A stretch of 53,741 nt of DNA from Leptospiraceae bacterium (lineage in GTDB: Bacteria > Spirochaetota > Leptospiria > Leptospirales > Leptospiraceae), in contig CANGZW010000012.1 of assembly GCA_947458405.1 (NCBI GenBank), positions 1 through 53,741 of the forward strand, in the 5' to 3' direction. Below, piece by piece: positions 1 through 9,369 of this stretch. The position numbers were made by a program, and so were the translations under genes. The notes under the pieces were generated by a model. That model saw nothing but the letters and a program-made list of their open reading frames with translations, had not been told where the DNA came from and did not search any database. The first letter of the stretch is position 1. Each line of letters starts with the position of its first letter.

Positions 1-3000
1 GTAGCGGTCTGAATAGCTGTTGGAGTTCCTGTTATATTACAAGTTACAGGGTCTAAAATTAATCCTGTCGGGAGTGTCGGGACTGAAGTACAGGAAGTTG
101 GGGTCCCTCCAGTCAAAACTCCATTGCCTTCGGTTGTAAGGACTTGATCTTTAATTAATGGTAGTACATTTGGAGTAGTGAGTAATACATTATTATAGGT
201 TAATGTCAGGGGAGTCGTCACAATCGCCAGAGATATTGTATCCGTAACCGAACCGGCAACGTTTGCCGCCGTTATTAAATACAAGGCTGGGGCTACTATT
301 GCTCCTGCAGTGGGAGTTCCTTCTATCGCACAAGTGCTTTGGTTTAGATTCAAGCCTGTAGGCAGGTTGGGTGTGGATGTACAAGTGGCTAATGGATCAC
401 TATTACTCGCTCCCCCCAATACAAGTGTAGGAATTATGGGATTGGGTATTGTTGCGGCATTCACCCCTTCTGCTAAAACATAAGGAGAGAGGGGATAGGT
501 TATTTTTACTGGTTTTTGAACAGGCCAATCAATAGTTATATTAATAGTCGCTGTAACAGAACCCGCCACATTTTCAGCAGTTATAGTATAAGTAGTAGCT
601 GTTTGCTGAATAGCTGTGGGTGTTCCAGAAATTACACAGGTAACTGGATTAATATACATTCCCGTCGGTAGGGAAGGCATTGCAGTACAGTTTGCTGGAG
701 TTCCACCCTGTAAATTCGGGACTCCCTGAGTAGTCATTGCTACATCTTTGGTTAATTTTAGAGTATTGACTATAGTATTTACTGCATCATTGTATGACAA
801 TAGAGTTGGTGTTTTTACAATTGATAAAGAAATTGTATCTGTCACAGAGCCAGCTAGATTGGTCGCTTTAATTAGATATAAAGCAGGAGCGGAAACTACT
901 CCTGCAGTAGGAATTCCTTCGATTCTACAGGTGGCTTGATTGAGGGTTAATCCCGTTGGTAGTACGGGTGTAGATGTACAGGAGTCCAATGGATCATTGT
1001 TACTGAGTCCCCCCAATACTAATGTAGGAGTAATTGGATTTGCGATAGTTGTGACATCCACGCCATCTTTAATTATATAAGGAGAAGATGGATATACAAT
1101 AGAAACTGGGGCTTCTACTAAAAATTTTACTCGGATTGATATAGCTTTTGTTATAATTCCCGCGGCATTTTGGGCTGTTATTGTATAGGAAGTAGTATTC
1201 TGAATAGCGGTAGGCGTTCCACTTATAACGCAAGTTTGTGGATCAATTACTAATCCTGTAGGCAATGATGGATTGACAGTACAAGTTTTAGGCACACCAA
1301 CCAATCCAGTAGGATCTGGGGTTCCTTGAGATACAAGTAATACATCTTTGATTAAAATAAGCACATCGGGTGTAGTATTAGAAGCATTATTATAACTCAA
1401 AGAAACGGGTGGAATAACCACCTCAAGAGAAATAGTATCATTCACTGAGCCAGCCATGTTGGACGCTGTAATGGTGTAAAGAGTGGGAGCAACCACTCCC
1501 GAGGTAGGGATTCCCGTAATCGCACAGGTGCTTTGGTTTAAGGTCAGACCTGCTGGTAAATTCGGGTTGGAGACACAACTCGTAGGAGTTCCCCCTCCAG
1601 TAGCAAATGTAGGTGTGATACTTGCACTTATAATATTGGATATAGAATAAGGAGAAGACGGATAGGTTATTTCCGCAGGCTTTAAAACTGCCCAATCCAC
1701 CTTAATTGTAATTGATTTGGTCAAAGGGCTTCCCACATTTGCTGCATTTGTAGCAGTTACGGTATATGTCTGAACGGTCTGTACTGCGGTAGGAGTCCCC
1801 GTAATACTACAACTTATTGGATCAATTACCAATCCAGTCGGTAAGGAAGGAGTCACCGCGCAAGTTTCAGGAGCCCCACCTCCGGCACCTAGACTAGCAG
1901 TACCTTCATTGGTTAAAGCCTGGTCTTTAATCAGATTTAAAACATTCGCAGTTGCATTAGAATTGTAAGCAAGAGATACAGGTGCTGATACTATCTTTAA
2001 AGAAATGGTATCATTGACTGATCCGGCAACATTTAAGGCGGTAATTGTGTATAGTGCCGCTCCCACTACCGAGGTAGGTGTGCCTGTAATTGCACATGTC
2101 GATTGATTTAAGCTCAAACCAGCGGGCAATGGGGGATTTGAAGTACAGGAAGATGGAGTCCCTCCACCCCCAGCAAAAGTAGGCGTGATACTTGTATTGG
2201 TAACATTAGAGATGATGTAGGGTGAAGTAGGATAGGTAATCTCTGCAGGTTTAATAACAGGCCAATCTATTTGAATATCCACAGAGCCTGTCATAGTTCC
2301 CAGAGAATTTACCGCGGTAATTAAATAGGTTTTATTGGCTTGTACTGTATAAGGAGTACCGGTGATATTACAATTAGATTGATTTATACTGAGCCCCCCG
2401 GGTAGACTCGGGCTTGAAGTACAGGTAGTAGCTGGTCCTCCCGCTAAAGTTGCAGAAAGGGAAGTTCCAACACTAACATCTTTAGTGCCAACAAAAGGAG
2501 TGCTATATGTAACACTCGTAATAGGGGTGATATTTGTAACTTGTATCGTAATACTACTATTTGTTTTTCCAAAAAGATTACTTGCTGTTATGAGGTATCT
2601 CGTGACTGCTTGGGATATAGTTGGGGTACCTGTGATTTCACAGGTTATGGGATTAATACTTAATCCACTCGGTAAAGAAGGACTGGAAATACACCCCGTG
2701 GGTATTCCACCATCTAGGGTTCCAACACCCAGACCCGTATTTACAGGGAATCCAATAGCAAAAACAAAAGGAGAATTTGCGTAATACAAACTTGTCGGAG
2801 ATCCAGAATTTCCTCCTGGGACCAAAACGCTTATTTCTAACTTAGTACTTACAGTTCCTGAAGAATTGGTTCCTGTGATTGTGTAGGTGATATAGGAGCT
2901 TTCTTCTGTTGGAGTTCCGGAGATTACGCAAGTATTTTTATCAACTGATATACCTTTTGGTAAATCAGGGGATGAAGTACAGGTATTCATAAGAACCCCC

Positions 3001-3266
3001 CCTAATGATGGAGTCAGGGGATTCATAGGTTTATTTTTTTCGAGAGAGTATGGAGAGCCATTATAAACGATGGAACTAGGTGGCTTAGATAGGGATGTGA
3101 ATAATCCTGCTACTTGGGATTTTACCCAATATTCAGAGGAAGCTGGGTCTTCCTCATTTGTCGTTTTTGCACATCCAATTAACTGAAACCAGAATAAAAT
3201 AAGAAATAATGATAACTCCCCCGTTTTTTTAATACCCGATAATTTATGTAAAAACAGAAGGGTCAT
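1..3266 (-). CDS. Ig-repeat surface lipoprotein (partial, C-terminus outside window)
   Basis: An open frame of at least 1088 codons runs off the left edge without a stop; I checked the phase at seven points and it is continuous. The start is ATG at 3266, one base after the stop of the upstream gene. The N-terminus is hydrophobic and ends in a lipobox (LIGC), so it is probably an exported lipoprotein. The visible part holds eleven Ig-like domains of the putative-Ig (He_PIG) type, each with a CTSxPxLPxGL strand and a CxIxGTPT strand, giving two Cys per domain that could form a disulfide. From domain 4 on, two domain types alternate: one begins like ITYPSSPY, the other like LSYNN followed by a LIKD motif. 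This gives a 560-600-bp higher-order repeat. Likely role is adhesion or ligand binding at the surface; the ligand is unknown. Confidence 0.85.
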   Translation of the reverse strand, partial: MTLLFLHKLSGIKKTGELSLFLILFWFQLIGCAKTTNEEDPASSEYWVKSQVAGLFTSLSKPPSSIVYNGSPYSLEKNKPMNPLTPSLGGVLMNTCTSSPDLPKGISVDKNTCVISGTPTEESSYITYTITGTNSSGTVSTKLEISVLVPGGNSGSPTSLYYANSPFVFAIGFPVNTGLGVGTLDGGIPTGCISSPSLPSGLSINPITCEITGTPTISQAVTRYLITASNLFGKTNSSITIQVTNITPITSVTYSTPFVGTKDVSVGTSLSATLAGGPATTCTSSPSLPGGLSINQSNCNITGTPYTVQANKTYLITAVNSLGTMTGSVDIQIDWPVIKPAEITYPTSPYIISNVTNTSITPTFAGGGGTPSSCTSNPPLPAGLSLNQSTCAITGTPTSVVGAALYTITALNVAGSVNDTISLKIVSAPVSLAYNSNATANVLNLIKDQALTNEGTASLGAGGGAPETCAVTPSLPTGLVIDPISCSITGTPTAVQTVQTYTVTATNAANVGSPLTKSITIKVDWAVLKPAEITYPSSPYSISNIISASITPTFATGGGTPTSCVSNPNLPAGLTLNQSTCAITGIPTSGVVAPTLYTITASNMAGSVNDTISLEVVIPPVSLSYNNASNTTPDVLILIKDVLLVSQGTPDPTGLVGVPKTCTVNPSLPTGLVIDPQTCVISGTPTAIQNTTSYTITAQNAAGIITKAISIRVKFLVEAPVSIVYPSSPYIIKDGVDVTTIANPITPTLVLGGLSNNDPLDSCTSTPVLPTGLTLNQATCRIEGIPTAGVVSAPALYLIKATNLAGSVTDTISLSIVKTPTLLSYNDAVNTIVNTLKLTKDVAMTTQGVPNLQGGTPANCTAMPSLPTGMYINPVTCVISGTPTAIQQTATTYTITAENVAGSVTATINITIDWPVQKPVKITYPLSPYVLAEGVNAATIPNPIIPTLVLGGASNSDPLATCTSTPNLPTGLNLNQSTCAIEGTPTAGAIVAPALYLITAANVAGSVTDTISLAIVTTPLTLTYNNVLLTTPNVLPLIKDQVLTTEGNGVLTGGTPTSCTSVPTLPTGLILDPVTCNITGTPTAIQTA
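480..2280 (-). repeat. Tandem two-domain coding repeat, period about 560-600 bp
   Basis: Within the Ig lipoprotein, the type-A domain start (DW-x-V-x-KP followed by ITYP-x-SPY) recurs near 2260, 1700, 1130 and 530 on the minus strand. A type-B domain lies between each pair. The unit is therefore a dimer of Ig domains amplified at least four times. Such tracts can gain or lose units by recombination, so copy number may differ between strains. Confidence 0.75.
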
Positions 3267-3267
3267 C

Positions 3268-5232
3268 TTAAAATTTTTGAGAATATTGTAATCCATACCT
3301 GTACTCCCCCGAAGAAACCGTAGTGACATTTCTCCAATCTTGTGGTTGATAATTTACTTTTAAATCCAGAGCACCATACCCCATTGGAATAGATCCCGGA
3401 TTAGAATGTTTATTTAAACTTAATGTATTACCTTTATAATAGGTTATGATTGCATCACCTAGGCTCACAAAATATACCAACCCGAAAATTCCTAAGGATG
3501 TGTTTAAGTTTTGAGATGCAGAGTCTATGTCACTTTTTAATGATTGAAATTTTAAATTATCACTGTAATACACATAATTTTGGATACTCGAATCTAAGGA
3601 GTATAACACAAAGGGATTTACTCTATCTGCACTGTTATAATTTTTAACTGCAGTATTATAGACCTGAGCTCTAAATAGTACATGAACAAAGCTTAATATT
3701 CCTGTAAAAAATAGTTTCTGAGAAAAAGGTTCATCGGGAAGTGCCAACTCCTGTCCTAGTCCGGGAAAGTAGAGTGAATGCCACAGCAAAGAATAATCAA
3801 CAAAATAAGGTGAATTAACCCATGGTTGTTTTTTGGCAACTTCCGGTTTATTTTTGAACTTAAATAAATCCTGAATTTTTTTGTAGTACAATGTAGCGGA
3901 TGGATTTTCTTTTTTATTAACCAATAAGATTTTTTCGGCTTTTTCCAAACAGAATTTCATTTGACCCTCTGCGCCTATTGCTATACTGTTGTCGTTATTG
4001 AGCTGATCGATATTTTTATTGTAATACTCTTTTTCAGCGATAAAATAAAGTGTTTTAATTCTATTAGTGATTGAATTTACTGAATCTTTTTGATTCGTCT
4101 CTATTTTCTTATTTATTATTTTTAGATAAGGTGATACGTTTTTAATTTTAGAATTACCTTCTAGTATTTTTTTTATTTTTTCGTAAGATTTTTCTGCATC
4201 ATTGAATTTGCCATAATAATTATGTATGTCACCATCTTTTTCGAGGGTCTTTACAACTACAAATTCCAATTTTGAAATTCGAAGTAAGATCGAGTTCACT
4301 ACATCAGGGTCTGGTTTTTCAGAATTTTGTGATAGAGTTAAAAGTCGATTGTACTCTTTTTGGTATCCTAATAAATTATCTGTGTTTAACTTTTCAAATC
4401 TAACGAGCCTATCAAGATTATGTATCTCTTTTACTATGTAGTTTTCAAGGGCAGATATTTTTCTTTTTAATATACTACGAACGTATGACTCTATGGATTT
4501 TAATTCTGATGGTGTGAAAGTTGAATTTATTTTATCATATACAAAGGAATAAATATTTAACGCACTTTCAAAATCTTTTTCTCTGAAATTAACATCTGCC
4601 TGTAGTATTTTTTTTTCTAAATTTTTGAGAGTTGATAGAATTTTCTCATTGTCCGATGTGTAAGTAAATATTTGTAAATCAGGATTGTGATTATCAATCT
4701 CTATATCTGGAAAGTTGAATTGTAAATCACGTATCTTCTCAACATCTTCAGGGGAGTAACTTTTTATTAGTAATGACTTTGTGATCTGGAAAATATAAAA
4801 TTCTAAATCTTCTTCGGCAAATATCCCCTCTTTAGAGGAAATTGGTTTACCCGTAGAGGTGCTTATTAATCGAAGCACAACCCTCAGTTTATTTTGAGCT
4901 AAGTCAACATTTCCCGTTATTTTTAGGTCTAGATCTAGATTTTTTTCCATCCATTCCGAACAATCATTCTTTTTACAGGATGCTTTTTTTAGATTCTTTT
5001 GAATGTGTTCTATTTGAGATTTTTCGGAGTCTTCTTCGAGAATCAAAAAATAATCCGGGTTGGATTTTCTAACACTGTGCCTAATTAAGCTCTTAATGCT
5101 ATATATCAAATCCAGAGAAGCATCCTCTGAGGAAATTTCACTGATATATATCAAAGTAGGTGTATTTTGTGAGAATACCGGCAGTGAAATAATTAAATAA
5201 AATATAATTATTCTAAATTTAATTTTTAACAT
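3268..5232 (-). CDS. Secreted CX4C/TPR-like protein with C-terminal membrane segment (paralogue 1)
   Basis: 654 aa with a cleavable-looking signal peptide (hydrophobic stretch ending VFSQ). Residues ~25-170 form a TolB/CsgG-like alpha/beta module with C86-x4-C91 followed by an LDLKITGNVD strand. A TPR-like helix pair (ADVNFREKDFESALNIY) and a long coiled-coil region follow. Near residue 490 there is a YFPGLGQ motif and two hydrophobic segments, weakly like DUF5683. The same layout occurs in 16487-18457 and 18478-20517, and the N-terminal two thirds in 35386-37212. The stop is one base from the ATG of the Ig lipoprotein, so the two are probably co-translated. Function is unknown; envelope location is inferred. 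Confidence 0.75.
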   Translation of the reverse strand: MLKIKFRIIIFYLIISLPVFSQNTPTLIYISEISSEDASLDLIYSIKSLIRHSVRKSNPDYFLILEEDSEKSQIEHIQKNLKKASCKKNDCSEWMEKNLDLDLKITGNVDLAQNKLRVVLRLISTSTGKPISSKEGIFAEEDLEFYIFQITKSLLIKSYSPEDVEKIRDLQFNFPDIEIDNHNPDLQIFTYTSDNEKILSTLKNLEKKILQADVNFREKDFESALNIYSFVYDKINSTFTPSELKSIESYVRSILKRKISALENYIVKEIHNLDRLVRFEKLNTDNLLGYQKEYNRLLTLSQNSEKPDPDVVNSILLRISKLEFVVVKTLEKDGDIHNYYGKFNDAEKSYEKIKKILEGNSKIKNVSPYLKIINKKIETNQKDSVNSITNRIKTLYFIAEKEYYNKNIDQLNNDNSIAIGAEGQMKFCLEKAEKILLVNKKENPSATLYYKKIQDLFKFKNKPEVAKKQPWVNSPYFVDYSLLWHSLYFPGLGQELALPDEPFSQKLFFTGILSFVHVLFRAQVYNTAVKNYNSADRVNPFVLYSLDSSIQNYVYYSDNLKFQSLKSDIDSASQNLNTSLGIFGLVYFVSLGDAIITYYKGNTLSLNKHSNPGSIPMGYGALDLKVNYQPQDWRNVTTVSSGEYRYGLQYSQKF

Positions 5233-5669
5233 AGCGTTTCAGTAAAAGTAGTGAAAGTTACTACTAATTATATTTGATAGATTATATTTTTCCTTATTTA
5301 CTTATCGGAATATGTAAATCAAATATATTGAAAGGACTCTAATTTTTGATATTAAATGAGATACATCTAAACTAATTTCTATCAATTTTCAAATAAACTT
5401 TTTTAACTAAATATTTTCTAATAACTTTCTATATAGAATAATGTATAAAAATGAGATGGGAGGACAAGATATAATTAAAAATTATATAAAAAACTTTAGA
5501 AAAAAAATTTCATTTTAGAAAAAAAATGAAATAAAAATCGAATTTCTATCGTATACTTTCTTTTGTATAATACCTTTATTCCTTTGATAAAAATCATATA
5601 GTTTTAAATTATAAAAATAGATGTCTTATAAAAATAAATTTAGCGTAACAGTGGTTAAGGGAAGAAAAC
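5233..5669. promoter_or_regulatory. AT-rich divergent intergenic region with two inverted repeats
   Basis: This 437-bp gap separates divergent genes and should hold both promoters. I see AGTAGT/ACTACT arms at 5247-5265, just upstream of the minus-strand gene, and a perfect 9-bp palindrome (TTTCATTTT, 6-base loop, AAAATGAAA) at 5508-5531. Either could be an operator. No small ORF is convincing. The plus-strand gene has a good ribosome site (AAGGGA) about 8 bases before its ATG. Confidence 0.45.
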
Positions 5670-7391
5670 ATGGGTTCCAATCTAATTTTTCATATTTTTT
5701 CATTTTTAATAAGTATTTTTATACCTATTTCATTGATTTATTTTTGGGGGCTCACGGGCCTTGATTTTGACAATGGAATACAATGGACTGAAATACTTTT
5801 AACTGAAAACATTTGGATTGATTATCCCCACCATCCCTATATTTTATTCATTCTAAATATATTTCAAAATATTATATTGTTTCCTCAGGAGCAATTATAC
5901 AAAACAATTACGATTTATATAATATTTTATTCAGTAGGAATTATGGGTTTTTCCTTAATAGTATCACTATTTCCATTAAAAAATATAGAAAAAATATTAA
6001 TTATTATAATTACGTCAGTAAGTCCCTGCTTACTATATCAACTCAGAAGCCTTGAAGATAACCTAATTGGATTTCCTTTTTTAGTTTGGGCTTTATATTA
6101 TTTTATATCTTATATACATAACCCAAATATATCAAAAATTATAGCATCTTCTGTACTATCTTCTCTCTCCTTGGTAATTGGATTGACCTATATTGGTTGG
6201 ATAGGTGGCTTGGGTTTGGGGTTTTTGGTATTCCCATTTTTTGTCTCCAAGAACTGGAAAGATTCCTTAAAAAATGGCATTATATATGGCTTTTTGACTA
6301 TAATTTTGGTTTTAGTATTGAGTTTTTTGAAAGATTTTGCCAGTTCTCAGAATCTATTTTATACACTTAAACTATTTTCAAAAAGTCCATATGAGTTATA
6401 CTGCTCTTTTGTTTCGCAGTTTTCTGTTTCCCTCTTAGGAATTTCTTGGTCAATTCTTAGCACGATCTTAGCTATCTTTGGACTAGATACTTTTATGGCA
6501 ACTTCTCAACCTCTCAAAATATATATATTGTTTATTGCTATATTTATAACCTTTATATATATTACATATTCTAACTTCAATAAAAATACTCTCTATTTTC
6601 CTCTTTGTATGGGTATTTCTTTTGCGGGGATTTTTAATATGGCATACAATGCCACCAGTTTAGATAATACGTATTACGAAAGGGGAGATTGGGTAGTATT
6701 GGCAATACCACTATTCCTGATTTTACTTATGATCGAATTAAATTGGAAATGGAAAAATTTGATTTTAGTTTTTTTTATAGTAGCCCCTCTCAGTTCTTAT
6801 CTATATTTTCAAAGAAATGTTTCTGGAGAGTACAAAGAGATGACGTATGCCAAAAAGAATTTTTCAACCTATTTCTATGATTATTCCTATTTTTTAGAAT
6901 TTGGGAAAGAAGATAGCATGAGCGAGCATACCACAAAAACACTGGGAAATCTATGTGAAGAAAAGGAATTTAAGGAGAGCTATTCAGTTATTGGAATGTT
7001 AAATCTTACTTTTGATAGTAACTGCTATATATATAATTCCAAGAATTACCCAGAATTTCCTACAAAATGTAAATATATCAATCAAAAAGAGGAACTCTTA
7101 GGGGTAGTAAATAAATCTCCTAACCCGTACTCTCAAAACCTTATTAAGTATGAAATTGGAGAACTATCAGATAATCCTGATTGTAGTACTCTTTTGGAAC
7201 AGTTTAAAGATTGTTCTTCTCTTTTAACACAGGCAACACCTAAGGTTCAAAAAAAGCTACAGGAATCGATCTTAAAAGTATGTAATTCAAATCCTTCTGA
7301 ATCTTTACAATGTCTTACGAAATATAGAGATTCCTGTCGTCCTTTCAATGGATGTGTTATGAAGAATTATGTAAAAGGTCAGAATAACTGA
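5670..7391 (+). CDS. Polytopic membrane protein, glycosyltransferase-C-like, with Cys-rich tail
   Basis: 573 aa. Residues 1-390 carry about ten hydrophobic segments, with an early loop containing acidic and His residues (TGLDFDNG, then DYPHHPY). That arrangement recalls GT-C lipid-linked sugar transferases, but I cannot assign a family. Residues ~400-573 form a soluble tail with about a dozen Cys (for example DCSTLLEQFKDC), probably outside the membrane and disulfide-bonded. The start has a clear Shine-Dalgarno sequence. It is a single-gene unit between divergent and convergent neighbours. Role in glycan assembly is only inferred from topology. Confidence 0.6.
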   Translation: MGSNLIFHIFSFLISIFIPISLIYFWGLTGLDFDNGIQWTEILLTENIWIDYPHHPYILFILNIFQNIILFPQEQLYKTITIYIIFYSVGIMGFSLIVSLFPLKNIEKILIIIITSVSPCLLYQLRSLEDNLIGFPFLVWALYYFISYIHNPNISKIIASSVLSSLSLVIGLTYIGWIGGLGLGFLVFPFFVSKNWKDSLKNGIIYGFLTIILVLVLSFLKDFASSQNLFYTLKLFSKSPYELYCSFVSQFSVSLLGISWSILSTILAIFGLDTFMATSQPLKIYILFIAIFITFIYITYSNFNKNTLYFPLCMGISFAGIFNMAYNATSLDNTYYERGDWVVLAIPLFLILLMIELNWKWKNLILVFFIVAPLSSYLYFQRNVSGEYKEMTYAKKNFSTYFYDYSYFLEFGKEDSMSEHTTKTLGNLCEEKEFKESYSVIGMLNLTFDSNCYIYNSKNYPEFPTKCKYINQKEELLGVVNKSPNPYSQNLIKYEIGELSDNPDCSTLLEQFKDCSSLLTQATPKVQKKLQESILKVCNSNPSESLQCLTKYRDSCRPFNGCVMKNYVKGQNN

Positions 7392-7422
7392 TTTTAAATG
7401 AGAAATATCAATTTAAAGTGTT

Positions 7423-8118
7423 TTAAAATTCTTTAAAGTTATCGTAATACTCGTTAACTTTTTTTACATAATTTTGTGTTTCAGAATAAGGGGGGATTCC
7501 ACCATGTTTTTTAACAGCCCCCGGACCTGCATTATAAGCCGCAATTGCTAAGTCTTTGTCTTTAAATACACGGAGTAAGTCTTTGAGATAATCGGTTCCA
7601 CCCTTGATATTTTGTTTGGGATTAAAAGGATTCTCTACTCCTAAAAGATCGGCTGTTCCCGGCATGAGTTGCATTAGCCCCATAGCTCCTTTGGGAGATT
7701 CTGCATTGGGGTTAAAATTAGATTCTGCCTTGATGATTGCCTTCACTAGGTGGGGATCTAAGCCCTTTTTACTCGATTCATTGAAGATTAAACCTTCGAT
7801 TCCTGTTTTTCGGTCTGGGGTTTTTAAATGTGCATGCTCATTTTTATCAGAAGTAGATGGTTTAAGGGATAGATGATTATGTGTGTTTTCTTTGTTTTTT
7901 AGAGGATAATTATGGGATAAGTGGGGCAATTCTACAGATTTTTCGGGAGATTTTATATCTTGTAACTGTTTTTGTCTTTCTAGTTCAATCATAAATTCGG
8001 GTTTAGAGTTCACAGAAATCTTATTTTCAATTTCTGATTCAATATTTTTACCATAGGAAGAAATTTCTCTTATCCTTTGGAAGGCCTCTTGTACGGAATT
8101 TATGTCTTCTATTCTCAC
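7423..8118 (-). CDS. Lytic transglycosylase (SLT domain)
   Basis: 231 aa. The C-terminal ~120 residues are a Slt70-type lysozyme-like domain: the catalytic Glu lies in IIKAESNFNPNAES, followed by GAMGLMQLMPGTA and AIAAYNAGPGAV. It would cleave peptidoglycan to 1,6-anhydromuropeptides. The N-terminus (INSVQEAFQRIREI) is an amphipathic helix rather than a signal peptide, a layout seen in flagellum-associated transglycosylases; export by another route, or an unusual start, is possible. The start is GTG at 8118. It ends 31 bases from the convergent membrane-protein gene. Confidence 0.85.
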   Translation of the reverse strand: MRIEDINSVQEAFQRIREISSYGKNIESEIENKISVNSKPEFMIELERQKQLQDIKSPEKSVELPHLSHNYPLKNKENTHNHLSLKPSTSDKNEHAHLKTPDRKTGIEGLIFNESSKKGLDPHLVKAIIKAESNFNPNAESPKGAMGLMQLMPGTADLLGVENPFNPKQNIKGGTDYLKDLLRVFKDKDLAIAAYNAGPGAVKKHGGIPPYSETQNYVKKVNEYYDNFKEF

Positions 8119-8307
8119 TCTAATACTTTCGGAAAAATTTTAATAAAGTGAATAAAAATATTTGAAAGTTTAAAATTATACGATTGAGATTTAACAATCA
8201 ATAATAGATTTCATTCATCAAAACACCCAAGCTGAATTTTATAGAAAGTGAAATAATACAAGTTAGACCAATGTTAATAGTTCGGTCTTAAAAATTATAA
8301 TACAATC
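8119..8307. promoter_or_regulatory. Divergent promoter region with imperfect inverted repeat
   Basis: 189 bp between the transglycosylase (minus) and the histidine kinase (plus). An imperfect inverted repeat TTAGACC...GGTCTTA lies at about 8261-8290, immediately before the kinase start, and could be an operator. Evidence is sequence symmetry only. Confidence 0.3.
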
Positions 8308-9357
8308 ATGAATGAGAAATTACTAAACGAAATATTACGAGTATTATTTGTTGAGTCAGGGGATAGTATATTTATTTTCTCTGATGGAAATTGGAGTATT
8401 CGTGAATTTAATGAAAGTACTTCCGCCCTTTTACTCTATGATAGATACGAACAGAAAAAACCGGGACTCGGAGATATCATTAAAAATTTTAATGACTCTA
8501 GTTCAATCGTTCAATTCTCAAAGTCAAGTCATCAAAATATATATTTAGAAGATATAGTTTTTATCAATCGATATGAAACAGAAATATTGGCTGACTTACA
8601 AATATTTCGAATCAATACTCTTGATTTTAATTTATTTTTGGGTATTGTTATTGTAGATTCTTTTAAAAAAGATTCATTAAGATTGAGATACGAATATATT
8701 TCTAACATAAGCCATGAACTCCGATCACCACTAGCTGGAATAAATGGTATGGTGGAGCTTTTACAAAACAAAGAAGATTCAGGGTTTGATTTAGAAAGTA
8801 AATCTTTTCTTGACTTAATTAAGAAAAATTTAATCCGAATGAAAACAATCTTGGATAATTTACTTAGATTGGATTCTTCTGTTAGAATGCAATACATAGA
8901 ATTATTTTATCCATATGAATCAATAATTGAAACAATTAAATTATTAGATCACTCAGCCAAAGAAAAAGGTTTAATTGTGACAAGTGTGATCGACAAATCA
9001 ATAAAATTAAGGGGAGATAAATTTGAATTCTCTCAGATAATAACCAATCTTTTGTCTAATTCAATTAAATATACAAATACAGGAAAAATTGAAATTATTT
9101 TAAGTAAAACTTCAACTGATGTATGTTGTATAGATATAACAGATACTGGTATAGGTATAAAAAAAGAATATATCCCTTTAGTTTTCAATAGATTTTTTAG
9201 AGATCCATCTGTTATTTCAAAAGGAGTGAGTGGAGTGGGCTTGGGCTTATGGATAGTAAAAGAGATGACTACAAAAATGAAAGGGACAATTGAAATAGAG
9301 AGTGAGATTGGAGTGGGAACAAAATTTAAATTAAAATTTCCTGCACCCTATCTTTAA
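8308..9357 (+). CDS. Cytoplasmic sensor histidine kinase (orphan)
   Basis: 349 aa. Residues ~15-125 look like a PAS-type sensor without membrane segments. HisKA carries the phosphoacceptor His in ISHELRSPLAG (about residue 135). The HATPase domain has an N box (NLLSNSIKYT), a G1 box (DTGIGI) and a G2 box (GVGLGLWIVKEM). It should autophosphorylate and pass phosphate to a response regulator, but no receiver-domain gene lies nearby. It starts at ATG 8308 and is transcribed alone. Confidence 0.9.
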   Translation: MNEKLLNEILRVLFVESGDSIFIFSDGNWSIREFNESTSALLLYDRYEQKKPGLGDIIKNFNDSSSIVQFSKSSHQNIYLEDIVFINRYETEILADLQIFRINTLDFNLFLGIVIVDSFKKDSLRLRYEYISNISHELRSPLAGINGMVELLQNKEDSGFDLESKSFLDLIKKNLIRMKTILDNLLRLDSSVRMQYIELFYPYESIIETIKLLDHSAKEKGLIVTSVIDKSIKLRGDKFEFSQIITNLLSNSIKYTNTGKIEIILSKTSTDVCCIDITDTGIGIKKEYIPLVFNRFFRDPSVISKGVSGVGLGLWIVKEMTTKMKGTIEIESEIGVGTKFKLKFPAPYL

Positions 9358-9369
9358 AAATATGAATAA

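Noticed and set aside
2485-2784. Plus-strand 99-codon ORF with a hydrophobic N-terminus
   Set aside because: It lies antisense within the continuous Ig-repeat frame and has no ribosome site; the opposite frame explains the sequence.
1-3266. Regularly spaced repeats suggestive of a CRISPR array
   Set aside because: The repeats are long, diverged and in a continuous coding frame with Ig-domain motifs; no short identical repeats with unique spacers.
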